64,000 nt of DNA. Source: Palaemon carinicauda (lineage: Eukaryota; Arthropoda; Malacostraca; Decapoda; Palaemonidae). Shown one piece after another: positions 52,671 through 64,000 of this stretch. Under the pieces are notes generated by a model. The model ran no database searches and was not told the DNA's origin. It was given only the letters and a program-made list of their open reading frames with translations. A program made the translations under genes and the position numbers. The DNA is taken from the NCBI RefSeq assembly GCF_036898095.1, contig NC_090751.1, positions 51,660,948 to 51,724,947 of the forward strand, given 5' to 3'. Position 1 is the first letter of the stretch. Every line of letters begins with the position of its first letter.

Positions 52671-55037
52671 TATGATAGCAACAGAGTTTGAGGGGTCGCA
52701 GCGCCCCCCCCCCCCCTCAGGTCATTAGGAAGCATTTACTAATTTAGTGAATTCCTTATTTCATTCTGTTAAACTTTATTTATTTATTTAAATCTGTGAA
52801 AAATTCGGTAAGTGGTTATGCTGCTGGGAGTTGTTGTTGGTCGATTTGGGACGACATTTTACTTGATTTTCTGGCGGTTCCAGGCCAGTCCCTAAAAACT
52901 ACAAAGGCTCCCTAAATAATATTAAGTGTTGTAAATATTTACCCACAAAACTCTTATTCATACCTTAAGGATATTAACAATATCGGATCGTCTTCATTGA
53001 AGCTTGTTGGTAGGTACTTGCATATTCTAGGCAACTTCTGAAGGAAAAATTCAGTTTCCTCTGGTAGGCATGGACAAAATTCCAATTCAGCCCTCAGCCA
53101 TTGACATTTACAATTTGCACTCCCTTGTAATGAAGGTCCGTAAAAGTTTCTTAATGAAATTACGATAGATAACCCCGAAATATTATAATTCGGTCTACAT
53201 ATATATTCTACTCAGCATTCTTTGATGGTCGTAAGATGCAAACACGGTAGCCTCACCTGTTTACATTAGGGTGAAGGATCATACTGTCACTAGATGCAGG
53301 ACTGCCGGATTCTTCACACTTGGCAACTCCACGCTCAGCGGTGTCGCTGATTAGTCCCAGTTTCACCTCTCTAGTCTCACTTGATAACGTTTGTCAGTTA
53401 CACTATATTGAACTGAGGAGAAATGTGCCTAGGATATATCGTAGGGTAAAACTCAGCCACATAGGTCTATGTAAGGAAATAATTACCACTGAATTGAGGA
53501 ATGCTGTTCCTTTACAGAAAATTTTATAGCATGACATCATAACCATACAAATATAGTGAAAACTATGAAATAAAGGAAAAACGGATATAGATTAGGCCTA
53601 GGCATACCGTAAGCTAAAAGCCTTTGGCTTATAAGTTCACGTAAGAAAGTAACTACTGTATTTTTAAACCCCTACATTATATAATGCCGTTGCTATAGAT
53701 AAATTATCATAAAAGTGACATTACAATGACATAACTCAATTTTATAACTATATAAAATTATTCATAGCAATTAAAATTAACAATGGAAGTACGAACATAG
53801 ATTAGGAACATCGATTAGACTAAGCTATTTTGTATTTTAGGCTATAGGCTAAGATTTTTAGCCATTTACAGAAAAAAAATGTAATTCGTCCATTTTAAAA
53901 TATCATAGTAGTGATGTGATGAAATTAATTGTACACGAACATCACTTTTTACATAATTACAGAGCTTTGTATAGTGCAAACCATAAAAATGCATTCATAG
54001 AAGAAAACTGAAGTTATGAAACGACAGTATGAGTAGGTAAGCCTATTTCATATAATCCTCACAGTATTTTGTCTACTAAAATTGCAAAAAGATACTCACA
54101 TGAAAAAGAATAAACTTTTAGATTTTTCTTGAGCTGACGAATCAATTCGTCAAAAGGCAACTGTTGTGAGGCAATTGCGATTAATTCCCTCAGACACTCA
54201 ACAACACCGATTCAAGAATCAGTCTTTCAGAGTTTCAGTGAGTTGGCAACATCAAGCGCTGAACTCCACTGAGCGGCTGAGCCTCCTAGTCCCATAGCAT
54301 CCACACTTTCATAGACTTTACAATCATTGTAATTTTTATATAGATATCACGGGGAAAGTAAATAATAAAACACTCATATTAATTATTTATTACTTTTTAT
54401 TACATTTTAATCGATATACATCATCTCTTTACAAAGTGTGGAAATTATTAACACTCGGATTCCACATCCCACACTTGATCAAGATGTGGAGCAGATTAGC
54501 CGTATCGATGACGTAAATTCCACTTTTCGGCAGCCCTGATCCCGGGTGGACAGGTGAGCGGTGACATTTCCGACGTTCCAGCAATATCTGGAAATTATTC
54601 TTAAAAAAAACAACAACACATAATGAATGTCTTACTTACTCTACTGCTTTATTAATAAATGTTGTGTAATTGAGCCCTTAAACGTGATGCATCAATGATA
54701 TTGTGTTTGCTTTAGTCCAACGAAAACAAATAATTTTTTTTCTGAAGTCTTGATTGCAAAAACACATTAGGATTATGTATTAGTTTTCATGGTGGGTGTT
54801 ACTGTTCGTTTCGTGCGTCACTGTCTGTCACCATTCCGTCATTCACCATGTCACCGAATACTGCTACATAACGTCGACCAACTTTTTATAGTTCCTAAGT
54901 CTGTGATAAAAACTATAATCACTTAATCAGAAATGATTTCGCTACTGATTTTGTTTATCAAGGTGAGTAATTTAATTTTCCCACTCTACCTTCTATGCAG
55001 CATGGTAATTATATACACTTTGGATATCATTATCACC
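52671..55037. other. Unrecognised AT-rich DNA
   Basis: Small frames (e.g. 53320-53529) have no known motif. 'CACTTGGCAACTCC' near 53315 and 'GAGTTGGCAACATC' near 54240 are loosely alike, but no element can be drawn. A host intergenic or intronic origin is possible. Confidence 0.45.
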
Positions 55038-55068
55038 ACCAGTAACCAGCCACCCGTTGAGATACTAC

Positions 55069-55607
55069 CGCTATTATTATTATTATTATTATTATTACTT
55101 GCTAAACTACAACCTTAGTTGGAAAAAGCAGGATGCTATAAGCCCAGGGGCCTCAGCAGACAAAATAGCCTAGTGAGGAAAGGAAACAAAGAAAAATAAA
55201 ATATTTTAACAACTGTAACATTAAAATAAACATTTACTATATAAACTATACAAACTTTAACAAAACAAAAGGAAGAGAAATTAGATAGAAAAGTGTTCCC
55301 GAGTGTCATTTTTAAAGAGAACGGATCTTTTCCTATAAAGGAAAAGTAGTTTTTTCCCTAGGTTACATTATCCTGTAATATAGTACAATAATACTGAGAA
55401 CTCTAACCCAAGACAGTGGAAGGCCATGGTACAGACTCAGAGGCTATGTCACTACCAAGACTAGAGAACAATAGTTTGATTTTGGAATGTCCTTCTCCTA
55501 GAAGAGCTGCTTACCAGAGCTAAAGAGTCTCTTCTACCATTATCAAGAGGAAAGTAGCCACTGAACAATTACAGTGCAGTAGTTAACCCCTTGGGCGAAG
55601 AAGAAAT
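55069..55607 (-). mobile_element. Short LINE-derived element (copy C), inserted in the LINE 5' region
   Basis: Read on the minus strand it gives the 5' blocks ('GGGGTTAACTACTGCACTGT', 'CTTGGGTTAGAGTTCTC'), then a foreign ~95 bp Merlin end, then the 3' tail and (AAT)n (plus-strand ATT run at 55072-55096). It is 5'-truncated at about 55607. It lies head to head with the LINE 5' region, forming an imperfect palindrome from about 55400 to 55890. Confidence 0.75.
55297..55395 (-). mobile_element. Merlin-family end embedded in LINE-derived copy C
   Basis: Inverse of 16669-16765 and similar to 52149-52240: 'GAGTGTCATTTTTAAAGAG', 'AAGTAGTTTTTTCCCTAGG', 'TTACATTATCCTGTAATA'. In copy C it replaces about 25 bp present in copy A and in the LINE, so it is a chimera rather than a clean insertion with both ends. 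Confidence 0.65.
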
Positions 55608-56359
55608 ATTGAGAGTTATTGGTTCCTTTGACTGGCCAGATAGTACTACATTGTATCCCTTCCTCCGGTTACGGTTCATTTCATCTTTGCCGACACATAC
55701 ACAGAATAGTCTGACCTCTTCTTCACACATTCTCCTCTTTCCTCATACACTTGACAACACTGAAATTACCAATCAATTTTTCTTCTCTCAAGAGGTTAAC
55801 TACTGCACTGTAATTGTTCAGTGGTTACTTTTCTCTTGGTAAGGGTAGAAGAGACTCATTATCTATGGTTAGCAGCTCTTCTAGGACACTCTAAAATCAA
55901 ACCATTGTTCTTTAGTCTTGGGTAGTGCCATAGCCTCTGTGCCATGGTTTTTCAATGTCTTGGGTTAGAGATCTCTTGCTTGAGGATAGGCCTACACTTG
56001 AGCACACTATTCTATCTCCTTTTTTTCCTTCCTTTTTTTTTTTTTTTTTTTTTTTAATGATGTGTTGGGCTGGCTTAATAGAAGGGCCATGGATGCCTGT
56101 TGGTTTATCAAGAGGTCTTTTCCTTATCTGTTTCTTCTTTTCAAAACCATCTTTACTGTCCTCCCTTCAGTTGAAGTGGCTATCCTGGAGGGTATTCAGC
56201 CTTGCATGGTGTATCGGCTCTGCCATGTTGACCAGTTTTTCCTACTTTTTATTTAGTCTATGGGTTTGATCAATCACATTATCTATATTTCCATAAAACA
56301 GATTGTTTTTGTTATTATTCTTGTTGATTTAGTTGTTAAGTATGATGTATCTTTTTTTA

Positions 56360-59120
56360 TTACCATTAATTCTTATGCTATTTGGTGACATTGAGCGATA
56401 TCCGGGACCAGTACATCCTAGATTTCGTCAATATCGTTTACTGTATTGCAATATTCATGGTTGCGTCCAGACAGTATGATATTTTGTGCTCAGAAACTTT
56501 GGTTTCTATTATGAAGCATTCATCTGATCTCCTTATATCTGGTTTTAAGAAGCCATTGATTGTGAGACACAATGCCATCCCTAGGACCAGGGGATGGCAG
56601 TGCATATTAAGACTGAGTACCCTACTTCTCATAAGTCATGTTATGAATATGGATGTCATGAGATTCAGGTAATAAAAGTTTGTGGCAGGCATAACAACTT
56701 CTATTTGTGTTTGATTTACCAGAATCCAGACATGGATGATTCTATCTTTGATTTTCTTCTTATCATTATGGCTAAGATACAAGAAGAAGATAGAAAAGCC
56801 TCTTTTGTCTTTGTTGGTGATTTTAATGCTCACCATAGGGAGTGGTTAAATTCTGGTTTCTCCTGCCGATTGCCATGGCTTAAGAGCTTTAGACTTTGCC
56901 TCTGAATTAGGCTGTGAGCAAATCATAAGTGAAGCTACTCACAGGTGTGGTAACTGCTTGGACCTCATATACATCGAGTCTTGTGACATTATAACAAATA
57001 AGGTTGGTTCTCCAGTTGGGACATCTGATCATGCCTTGATTTCATCAGTAGTGAAGACTAAGCAGCCTGTCCCTGATGTATCATACTCATGTAAAATTTA
57101 TATGAAACCTCAAGCCGACTGGAATGAGATTTTGAGTGATCTTTTCAGCTTGAATTGGTCACAATTGTATTGTAGTCTTGATCCTGTTGTCCTTTTGAAT
57201 GAGATTCTATTCAACATAATTAATAGGCGCATCCCTTCTTGTGTGCTAAGATATCAAGTGAAGGACAAACCTTGGTTCAGTGATGATTGTAGACGTGCTC
57301 AGTTGGAGAAGCAGGAGGCCTATCATCTTATGAAGTGTAATAGATCAGATTTGACTTGGAATAACTATACTCAGTTTAGAGCCTTTTCTTAAAGGGTTTA
57401 TGCTTCAACTGAAAAGGAATGTAATTTAACCATAAAAGAAACCCTTTCTGGTACAATCCAGGAACACAAGTTGTCGACTAGCCTTAAATCTGGACTCTTT
57501 GGTGTAGATGTAACAGTTCCTCCTTTACTTAAACCTGATGGCTTTGTCACTCACTGTCCAAAGGAAAAGGCAACCCTTTTGGCTGATGTGGTTGTCAGTA
57601 AACAGAGTAATTAGAAACTTGATCTTCCTCATTCCTGTTTTCCTGAGGCTAAACTAAGTAGTTTAGCTTTTCGATATCAGGAATTAAAGCTCTATTGATG
57701 GACTTTGATGCTTATGGAAGTGCAGACCCAGATGGTATTTTTCCTTTGTTTTTTATAAAGACTGCTGATTTCCTAGCTCCAAAGTTATCTGTTATTTTGC
57801 GTAAGTCAGCAAGAAGAGGAACTTTTAGCACTTGTTGGAGAATGGGTAATGTTACTCAACTATATAAATGTGTTTGTGGTAGCTCAAGTCCAACTGATTG
57901 CCGCCCAAATTCCAATAACTCCCATATTATCTAAAGTTTTTGAACGTCTTTTAGCAAAACGTCTTAATAGGTTTGCTGAAAGTAATCATCTGTTCCCTAG
58001 TTTGCAATTTGATAAATGCCTTGCAACATTTGATGCCCTTCTTACAATCTCCAATGCTGTACAGAAATCCCTTGATTGTGGTCAGGAAGTTTGTATGATA
58101 GGCCTTGATTTTAGTGCTGCCTTTGACCATGTTAATCATGAGGCCCTTGTTCTCAAACTCAAACATTTGGGAGTGGGTGGGTCATTTCTTAGCATCATTA
58201 TTGAATGTTTAAATAATAGATAGCAAAGAGTTGTTGTTGATGGGCACCATAGTGAGTATAGGAATATGATAGCTGGTGTTCCTCTGGGTAGCGTTCTTGG
58301 CCCATTACTTATCATACCATATACACATGATATGTTGTTTGTCCTAGAAAACAAGCTTGTTGCATATGCTGATGATGCTATACCCTTTACATTAATTCCA
58401 TCTCCTGAATGTAGATCTGGGGTTGCTGAATCCCTTAATAGAGATCTAGCTAAAATTAGTGCATGGGGTAAAGTATTGGACATGAAGTTGAATCGTAACA
58501 AAACTCAAAGTATGATTGTAAGTAGGTCAAGGACAGTGGCTCCTCAACATCCAGATCTCGGCATTGATAATGTTTCTCTAACTCTGTATGACTCTTTTGA
58601 AATTTTAGGTGTGATTCTCGAGAGCAAATTTACTTTTAAGAAACACATTAGGTCTGTGTCTTCTTCTATTGCGTAAAAAAATTATCTTATTGAGAAAGTC
58701 TTTTAAGATTTTCGGTGATCGATCTATTCTGAAGTGTTTTAATTCTTTCATTCTACCTTGTTTCGAGTATTGTTCTCCTGTCTGGTCTTGAGCTGCTGAT
58801 TCTCATTTTAATTTTTTGAACAGGAACTTACAGTCTATTAAATTTCCTATTCCTGATCTAAATATTAATCTCTGGCACCGTTGCTCAATTACTAGGTTAT
58901 GCATGTTGCATATTTTCCATAATTCTGATCATCCTTTACATTCAGATATTCCTGGAAAGTTCCCGTTCGTAATACTAGGCATGAAGTTAATTCTAATAGT
59001 TAGGCCTTCTCCATCATGTGGCTCAATTCTACACAGTGTTCCAGAAGTTTTATTCCAGCTGTGACCAAGTTGTGGAAGGACCTTCTTACTCCGGTAGTTG
59101 AATCGGTAGAACTTCAAAAG
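56360..59120 (+). pseudogene. LINE ORF2: 2A-like motif, AP endonuclease, reverse transcriptase
   Basis: 56351-56410 encodes a Leu-rich stretch and 'FGDIERYPGP', a decayed 2A-like sequence. The endonuclease follows: 56594-56905 ('VFVGDFNAHHREWLNS', catalytic Asp/Asn), 56958-57392 ('LDLIYIESCD', 'GTSDHALISS', catalytic Asp/His). RT: 57849-58223 ('LSKVFERLLAKRLNRFAES', 'GLDFSAAFDHVNHEAL'), 58266-58676 ('GVPLGSVLGPLL', 'YADDA' box at about 58364-58378, 'LGVILESKFTFKKHIRSVSS'). C-terminal pieces run to about 59120. More than ten stops or frameshifts. A separate ORF1 is not visible. Clade assignment (Jockey vs CR1) needs a tree. Confidence 0.85.
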
Positions 59121-59355
59121 TTCAAACTGTAGCAAATGTTTTTATGTTGAACAGGCTGACATAAGTCTTTTTATAGCTAATATGTGAAATATCTGTTTTG
59201 ACGGTGTTAATGTTTTTGAAATATTTCATTGATTGTTAATAATTTGTCATATCGTTTATTCATTTCCTTATTTTTTTTCCTCTTTGGGCTATTTTTTCTT
59301 GTAGCATCATGCTTTTCTAACCCGGGTTGTAGCTTAGCTAGTAAGGATAACAATA

Positions 59356-59396
<41 letters not shown>

Positions 59397-59397
<1 letters not shown>

Positions 59398-59564
59398 TTG
59401 AAGTTTTTGTAGTTTTTATATGAAAGATTTATTTTAATGTTATTGTTGTTCTTAATCTTCTCCTGTAGTTTTCCTTATTTCCTTTCCTCACTGGGCTATT
59501 TTCCCTGTTGGAGCCCTTGGGCTTATTGCATCCTGCTTTTCCAACTAGTGTTGTAGCTTAGCAA

Positions 59565-59597
<33 letters not shown>

Positions 59598-59600
59598 GTA
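59397..59600 (+). mobile_element. LINE/SIDE 3' tail fragment
   Basis: A 5'-truncated copy consisting of the 3' end only: 'TTTCCTCACTGGGCTATTTT', 'TTGTAGCTTAGCAAGTAATA', then (AAT)n. It sits directly after the LINE's own tail. Confidence 0.8.
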
Positions 59601-59609
59601 ATAATAATG

Positions 59610-59680
<71 letters not shown>
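59567..59680. repeat. Palindromic microsatellite (AAT)n-(ATT)n
   Basis: About 12 AAT units run into about 22 ATT units, so the stretch can fold on itself. The long Ile-only frames here are artefacts. Confidence 0.9.
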
Positions 59681-62580
59681 AAGGTCAGAATCAGCATTGG
59701 TGCTATTAAACTCGAAATCATTGTACATTATCATACGCATGATCCTTATCAGTGTTGTTAAAAGCAACCCCCTCGTCATTTTCATTGATATCATTATTAT
59801 TTTTTTTTCAGCTTCAGGGTGATCAATTTCATCATCATTGACTTTCTGCTCACCATCATCTATTCCAAAATTATTGATGACATTACTATTGTTGTTGTTA
59901 ACCATACCAAACTGTCAATTTCATCAATTATGAAACTGTTTTTATACTGAATATGGATTTACGACAAATGATAGGTTAGATTCCTTGGTAAATAATCCAG
60001 GAAAGCCTTCCTGCTCTGATTTCCGAACAAGAGCCCGGATAAAACGCAAACAAACACATTTCACAGACCAGAGAACCACAACAAACACGGTTTGCAAACC
60101 ACACACATTGAAGTCTAACGATCTCTATATCAGGTCTGTCAAAACTGTTATCACCTTGATGTTCAAAGACTAAGCTGGGGCGTGGAACAGTAAATCCTAA
60201 TCAAGTGCACATGGACAAATACAGTAACACAAAATGCTTTAGTACTGTAAGGGCTAAGAATTCTAAGGACTACTGAGGGTAGTACTCTAAAACATTACAA
60301 TAAGGGATTGACACCGATAACATTACTTCAGCACAAATATAAAACTCATCTTAGTAAGATCTTCACATTAAGAATCACAAGGTCATATGTAATCTGAAGA
60401 GTTAGTAAGCCAAGAAGGAAATTATAGTCATAAATCAATTTTAAGAACGAGACTTATAGTGACACCATGCAACACCAGGTTAGTGGGATTAGGCTATAAT
60501 CAGTAGGGAAATGTTTCAGATCAAGATCACAAGTTACCTTAATGTTAAGGATTTTCTCTGCATAATTAAGGAATAGGTGAATTACTCTTAGAACTACGAA
60601 CCCATTGGAGAACAGTTGAAGTGTCAGACCAAGCGGTTATGTAATTGTTCATACTAGGAGGCAGTTGTAACAAATGAGGCTAGACGACAGCCAAGTAAAA
60701 CTGAGGTTAACTCAAGTTTTGGGATGGATAAGCTTGCAACATACGTTTAGGGGTGACTCAGTCTTTATCGGTAAAGAGGTGAGAATGACCTTCGAGGCTG
60801 GCTACATAGGCGGCTACTCAGAAGGTGAGTTTTTAATTATCTGCAAAAATTTGCATTGAGGCTTACTGCCATCATGTGCATAACACGAGACTTTTAATTT
60901 GTTCAAGACTAAGGTTTATGTATTTGATATGGGTCAAGGGGGTGGCCTGTCCCTTATCAGCCATCCATAGTTTTTGAATGAAGTGTTAGCCCAAAGTTGT
61001 GACAGAAGTGAGACTAATGGGATCCTAAATGGAGGAAACTATGGACATGACTTTTCTTTTAGTATTGGTGTGGTAATGACTTGTAAACTCTAATTCAGGA
61101 GACAATTTAATATTCAAGGTGTTGTTAAATTTATTCAATGCGATATCAAGGTAATCGCGAAGTCACCGCTAAACAGGGCATTAGTTGTCCATTTTGCTAG
61201 TGGCATGTTAGCCTCAAATATAAGCGCTTCGACGAGGGATTTTTCACTAAGGATATCTTTGGAATTGATATAACAGCATTAAAAGTTACCACTATAACAA
61301 TGATTTTAAACATCGGCACCAATATATTTGACTGGCTCTCCAAATGATGTTGAATATATTGGTAAAGCAAGTAGAGGCTCGAAGTGATACCGAACAAAAA
61401 CCTTTGAATCAATATGTAGTGACCTTTGTCTTCTTGGGTTACTAGAAGAAAAGGAAACTATCTGCTTTAGGGCAATCTGTATGCAAAAGAATGCCTTGCA
61501 AATATCCAATGTCAAACCAGAGGGTTTCTCTCAGAACATTAGAATCATAGATTGAATCTTCGAAGCAAGATTGGGCCCTGTATACAGAAAATTTTTCAGA
61601 GAAAGAGAATTTGGGCTCGACTTAGAAGAAGTGTTGAATACAATTTATATAGGGGTTAGGGATGAGTTTTTTATCATAAGATAATGAGGAAAATAATGGA
61701 CTTGTCCACAGACAGGGTAATCTAAGAGGACAAGTTCTATAAAGTTTTCCACAGGATATTCATCGAGAATCTTACAATAATTGGCAAACTATGGGGGTTT
61801 TCTTGGATTAGTTAACTGACAAGAGTTGGGTAAATGCTCTAGCAAAATTTTAGGTGGGACGTTTATAGCTCTTGAAGTACGTGAACGACATACTTTTGGT
61901 TTTTGCGTTGAGCTTTTCTCTTGAAGAGATCAACTGCTTTCTCTTCAAGATGGCTGAAAGGTTCATTATCCGTACCGATTGTGTCAGTTTTTCAAAGGTT
62001 TCCAACATCAGTGTGGCTAGGGGGTACTGGAAAGTGCACTGTCTGTAGGATCTACGTCCCGACACAACCAATTAGGTAAATATCCCCATATTATGTAACC
62101 GGCAAGAGTACTAAATAGGTTCTCACTATTGATATCATGGGTAGATTTGAGGATCCTGGGAAGATAATTGTCACTTAGATATAACTTAACACTAGCAACA
62201 TTATCATCAGGACATTTAACTGAGACAAACACATTTAGCTTTTAACATAGATACTACGGGTGTAACCAGGCTATCAACGCCTTTACTTACATAAGGCCCA
62301 CCAATAACTACAATCTTATGTTTCCATCTATCAATTTTTATGTTAAATTGACCTAGATGTGAACTCTTAGGCCCTTTTGTTCAATTAAATGAGTTGAGTC
62401 GCAATATTTTCTTACCGGCAGCTTTAAGATTTAACGATTTGACAACATTTGGATGTAAATAGTACGTCGTAAGCTACAATTTAAAAGCATTCTTGTTCAG
62501 TGTTTAGATTTACCTGAGACCAATACATCTGTGAAATTAAGTAATGCAACTAGGGTAATTTTATTAGGATCAACCCTTGT
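59681..62580. other. Unrecognised DNA
   Basis: Several minus-strand frames of 65-75 codons (61197-61412, 61306-61515, 61850-62071, 62017-62232) follow one another and include 'KCPDDNVASVKLYLSDNYLP' and 'ETFEKLTQSVRIMNLSAIL'. These read like real but decayed protein. I do not recognise the family. No repeat ends are visible. Confidence 0.4.
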
Positions 62581-62587
62581 GGTGTTT

Positions 62588-62892
62588 AAAAAGTTTAAGG
62601 GCCACTCATGAATGGCAGAAGCAATGGACAGTGACATTGCCCTATCACGCAGGACAATGCCCTAGAGACTGACCATATATACATATAATCATCGCCCAAG
62701 CCCACTCTCCACCCAAGCTAGGACCAAGGAGGGCCAGGCAATGGCTGCTGATGACTCAGCAGATAGACCTATAGGCTCCCCCCCATCCTTAGCTCACAAA
62801 GCAACCAAAGAAACTAACGAGTTTGAGAGGGACTCGAACCCCAGTCTGGCATTCACCAGTCAGGAGCGTTACCCCATCGGCCGCCACAACCC
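62588..62892 (-). mobile_element. tRNA-derived SINE
   Basis: On the minus strand the head starts GTTGTGGCGGCCGATGGGG, with an A-box-like TGGGGTAACGC (about 62868-62878) and a perfect B box GGTTCGAGTCC (62830-62840), the RNA polymerase III internal promoter. The body runs leftward through 'GGCCCTCCTTGGTCCTAGC' and 'GTCAGTCTCTAGGGCATTG' to 'GGCCCTTAAACTTTTTAAAC'. No intact cloverleaf, so it is a SINE and not a tRNA gene. No clear target duplication. Confidence 0.8.
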
Positions 62893-64000
62893 CATGTGAT
62901 ATAAGCAGTCTGGCTGAGTTTTACTATGGCGCTATTGTTACTGGAAGCGTTTATCAAAGTTTCATGACTGGATATGTTAGACGCTGTTGTAATGAGGGTC
63001 TTATAGTCCCACCAATTTGAAACCAATGTTCTGGTGGAGTCAACACGGGGATTTTCTTTCGAGCGATGTAGTGTACCATATTTCAACCAATGCTACTTGA
63101 TTGTTGAGGCACTGAGGCGCCAAGTTTGTATGTGTGCATCATCAGCCATGAAATGTGTGTGTGAACACCACATGTTGTAAATTGTAAAGTACATGTTAGT
63201 AAAATATTGATTTACAGCATGGACATCGACTATAATTTTTGTTCTCTCTCTCTCTCTCTCTGGTGGTTATGATCTTTACATTACCTGCCCTTGCCTATTC
63301 TGCTGAAAATACTGGCTTACATTGAAGGCACTTTCTTTGATCTGGTTGCGTAGATGTGAGCGAGTTGGTGAGCTACCATTGTGTTTGTGTCATCTCATAA
63401 AATGAACAGTAGAGTATACTGGCAGGCTGTCGCCATTACAGGAAAAAAAAAAAAAACATCGCCTGCTGATTTCTTTACCGAGCTGTGTGGCTTGCCTGAT
63501 TTTAGATGTCAAACTTACTTATTAGCTCTCAAATGGCCCATCTATTTAAAAGGCTCTTATATAAAGCATATATATTCTATTGCATTGTACGGCTTGTCTG
63601 ATCTCAAATCTTGAACTTACTTATTAACTCCCATCAAAATGACTATTCATTACACACGACTCATATATACAACTCTGAAAATGTGTTCCACGGGCATTTG
63701 TAACAGAACAGAACAGCAACACTCTAAAATATGTATGCCACATTTCTTTATTGGTGTACGAGTGTCTCATACATTATAAGTTTACTTTCCTTTTATATGC
63801 TAAAGTATTGATGTTTTATTGTATCAGTATGTGTTTACCAATCTGTAATGTCTTTGACCTAAATCAGATAATTGGTGCATAGCTTGTTTAGAAATCAAGG
63901 CAACGTTGTATGATGGCAATTCCATGCCTTACCTCCACCAGAACCTTGGTTTTAGATTGGTGGCATTATAGTCCCTGATGTAGGTAATCGATTTCTCGTA
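62893..64000. other. Unrecognised DNA with (CT)n microsatellite
   Basis: A (CT)n run lies at about 63243-63261. No supported gene. Confidence 0.5.

Larger units (their letters stand above)
55038..59396 (+). mobile_element. Jockey/CR1-like non-LTR retrotransposon (LINE), full length but decayed
   Basis: The 5' end at about 55038 (AACCAGCCACCCGTTGAGAT) matches copy B. A reverse-oriented short relative interrupts it at 55069-55607, and the 5' region continues at 55608. Then follow a poly(T) stretch (56031-56056), a coding region for endonuclease and RT (about 56360-59120), and a 3' end with GGTTGTAGCTTAGC then an imperfect (AAT)n (59349-59396). The tail is shared with copies A, C and the 59.4 kb fragment. 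Copies of this type insert by target-primed reverse transcription. Confidence 0.85.

Noticed and set aside
59558..59905. 115-codon frame rich in Ile
   Set aside because: Translation of the AAT/ATT microsatellite.
62820..62892. Possible tRNA gene
   Set aside because: Has A and B box sequences but no proper cloverleaf, and continues into a SINE body.

Overview
This 64 kb window looks like intergenic DNA from an arthropod genome, most likely a decapod crustacean. It is almost entirely transposable elements, many nested in one another, and I find no convincing single-copy host gene. The taxon is inferred from several things: abundant DIRS-type tyrosine-recombinase retrotransposons, a class known to be common in decapods; a non-LTR family ending in (AAT)n; Merlin/ISXO2-like DNA transposons; and TTAGG-like (arthropod telomere-type) motifs inside dispersed repeats. 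No bacterial-style operons, CRISPR arrays or rRNA genes are visible.

Layout. 1-3.5 kb: a decayed minus-strand Ty3/gypsy element (RNase H, RT, protease, gag) split by a short LINE-related element. 3.5-6.7 kb: an LTR-like promoter and a plus-strand gypsy integrase tail split by an internally deleted Tigger/pogo transposon (4268-5660, TA target duplication). 7.4-30.1 kb: an old DIRS element (copy 1) carrying two insertions. The first is a 4.6 kb element (8032-12616) with ~735 bp terminal inverted repeats, a TTA target duplication and a decayed gene with a PIN/XPG-like nuclease plus a Cys-rich tail. The second is a Merlin-like element (16669-26782, 8 bp target duplication) that is itself split by a nearly complete 8.0 kb DIRS element (copy 2, 18251-26270).

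30.1-36.2 kb: unrecognised AT-rich DNA and fragments of two very old DIRS copies. 36.3-39.7 kb: DIRS copy 3, which lacks RT and RNase H. 40.2-47.4 kb: DIRS copy 4, full length but decayed. 47.4-52.7 kb: a cluster of Merlin/ISXO2-like remnants, including a nearly complete transposase pseudogene with its catalytic triad, a 45 bp tandem repeat and a 0.68 kb palindrome. 55.0-59.4 kb: a Jockey/CR1-like LINE with a decayed 2A-like motif, interrupted by a short internally deleted relative. 59.4-59.7 kb: a second LINE tail and a palindromic AAT/ATT microsatellite. 62.6-62.9 kb: a tRNA-derived SINE.

How the parts work together. Each DIRS copy has inverted terminal repeats and, next to one of them, an internal complementary region that copies the joined ends; this is the hallmark of replication through a circle. 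In copy 2, gag-like, RT/RNase H and recombinase frames run on the minus strand with overlapping ends, and the recombinase catalytic residues are intact. The LINE appears to have mobilised short derivatives that keep its 5' and 3' ends. The best candidate for an under-described system is the long-TIR element with a PIN/XPG-like nuclease protein. Its insertion site and target duplication can be read by comparison with uninterrupted DIRS copies in the same window. All family assignments are by eye; no database search was possible.
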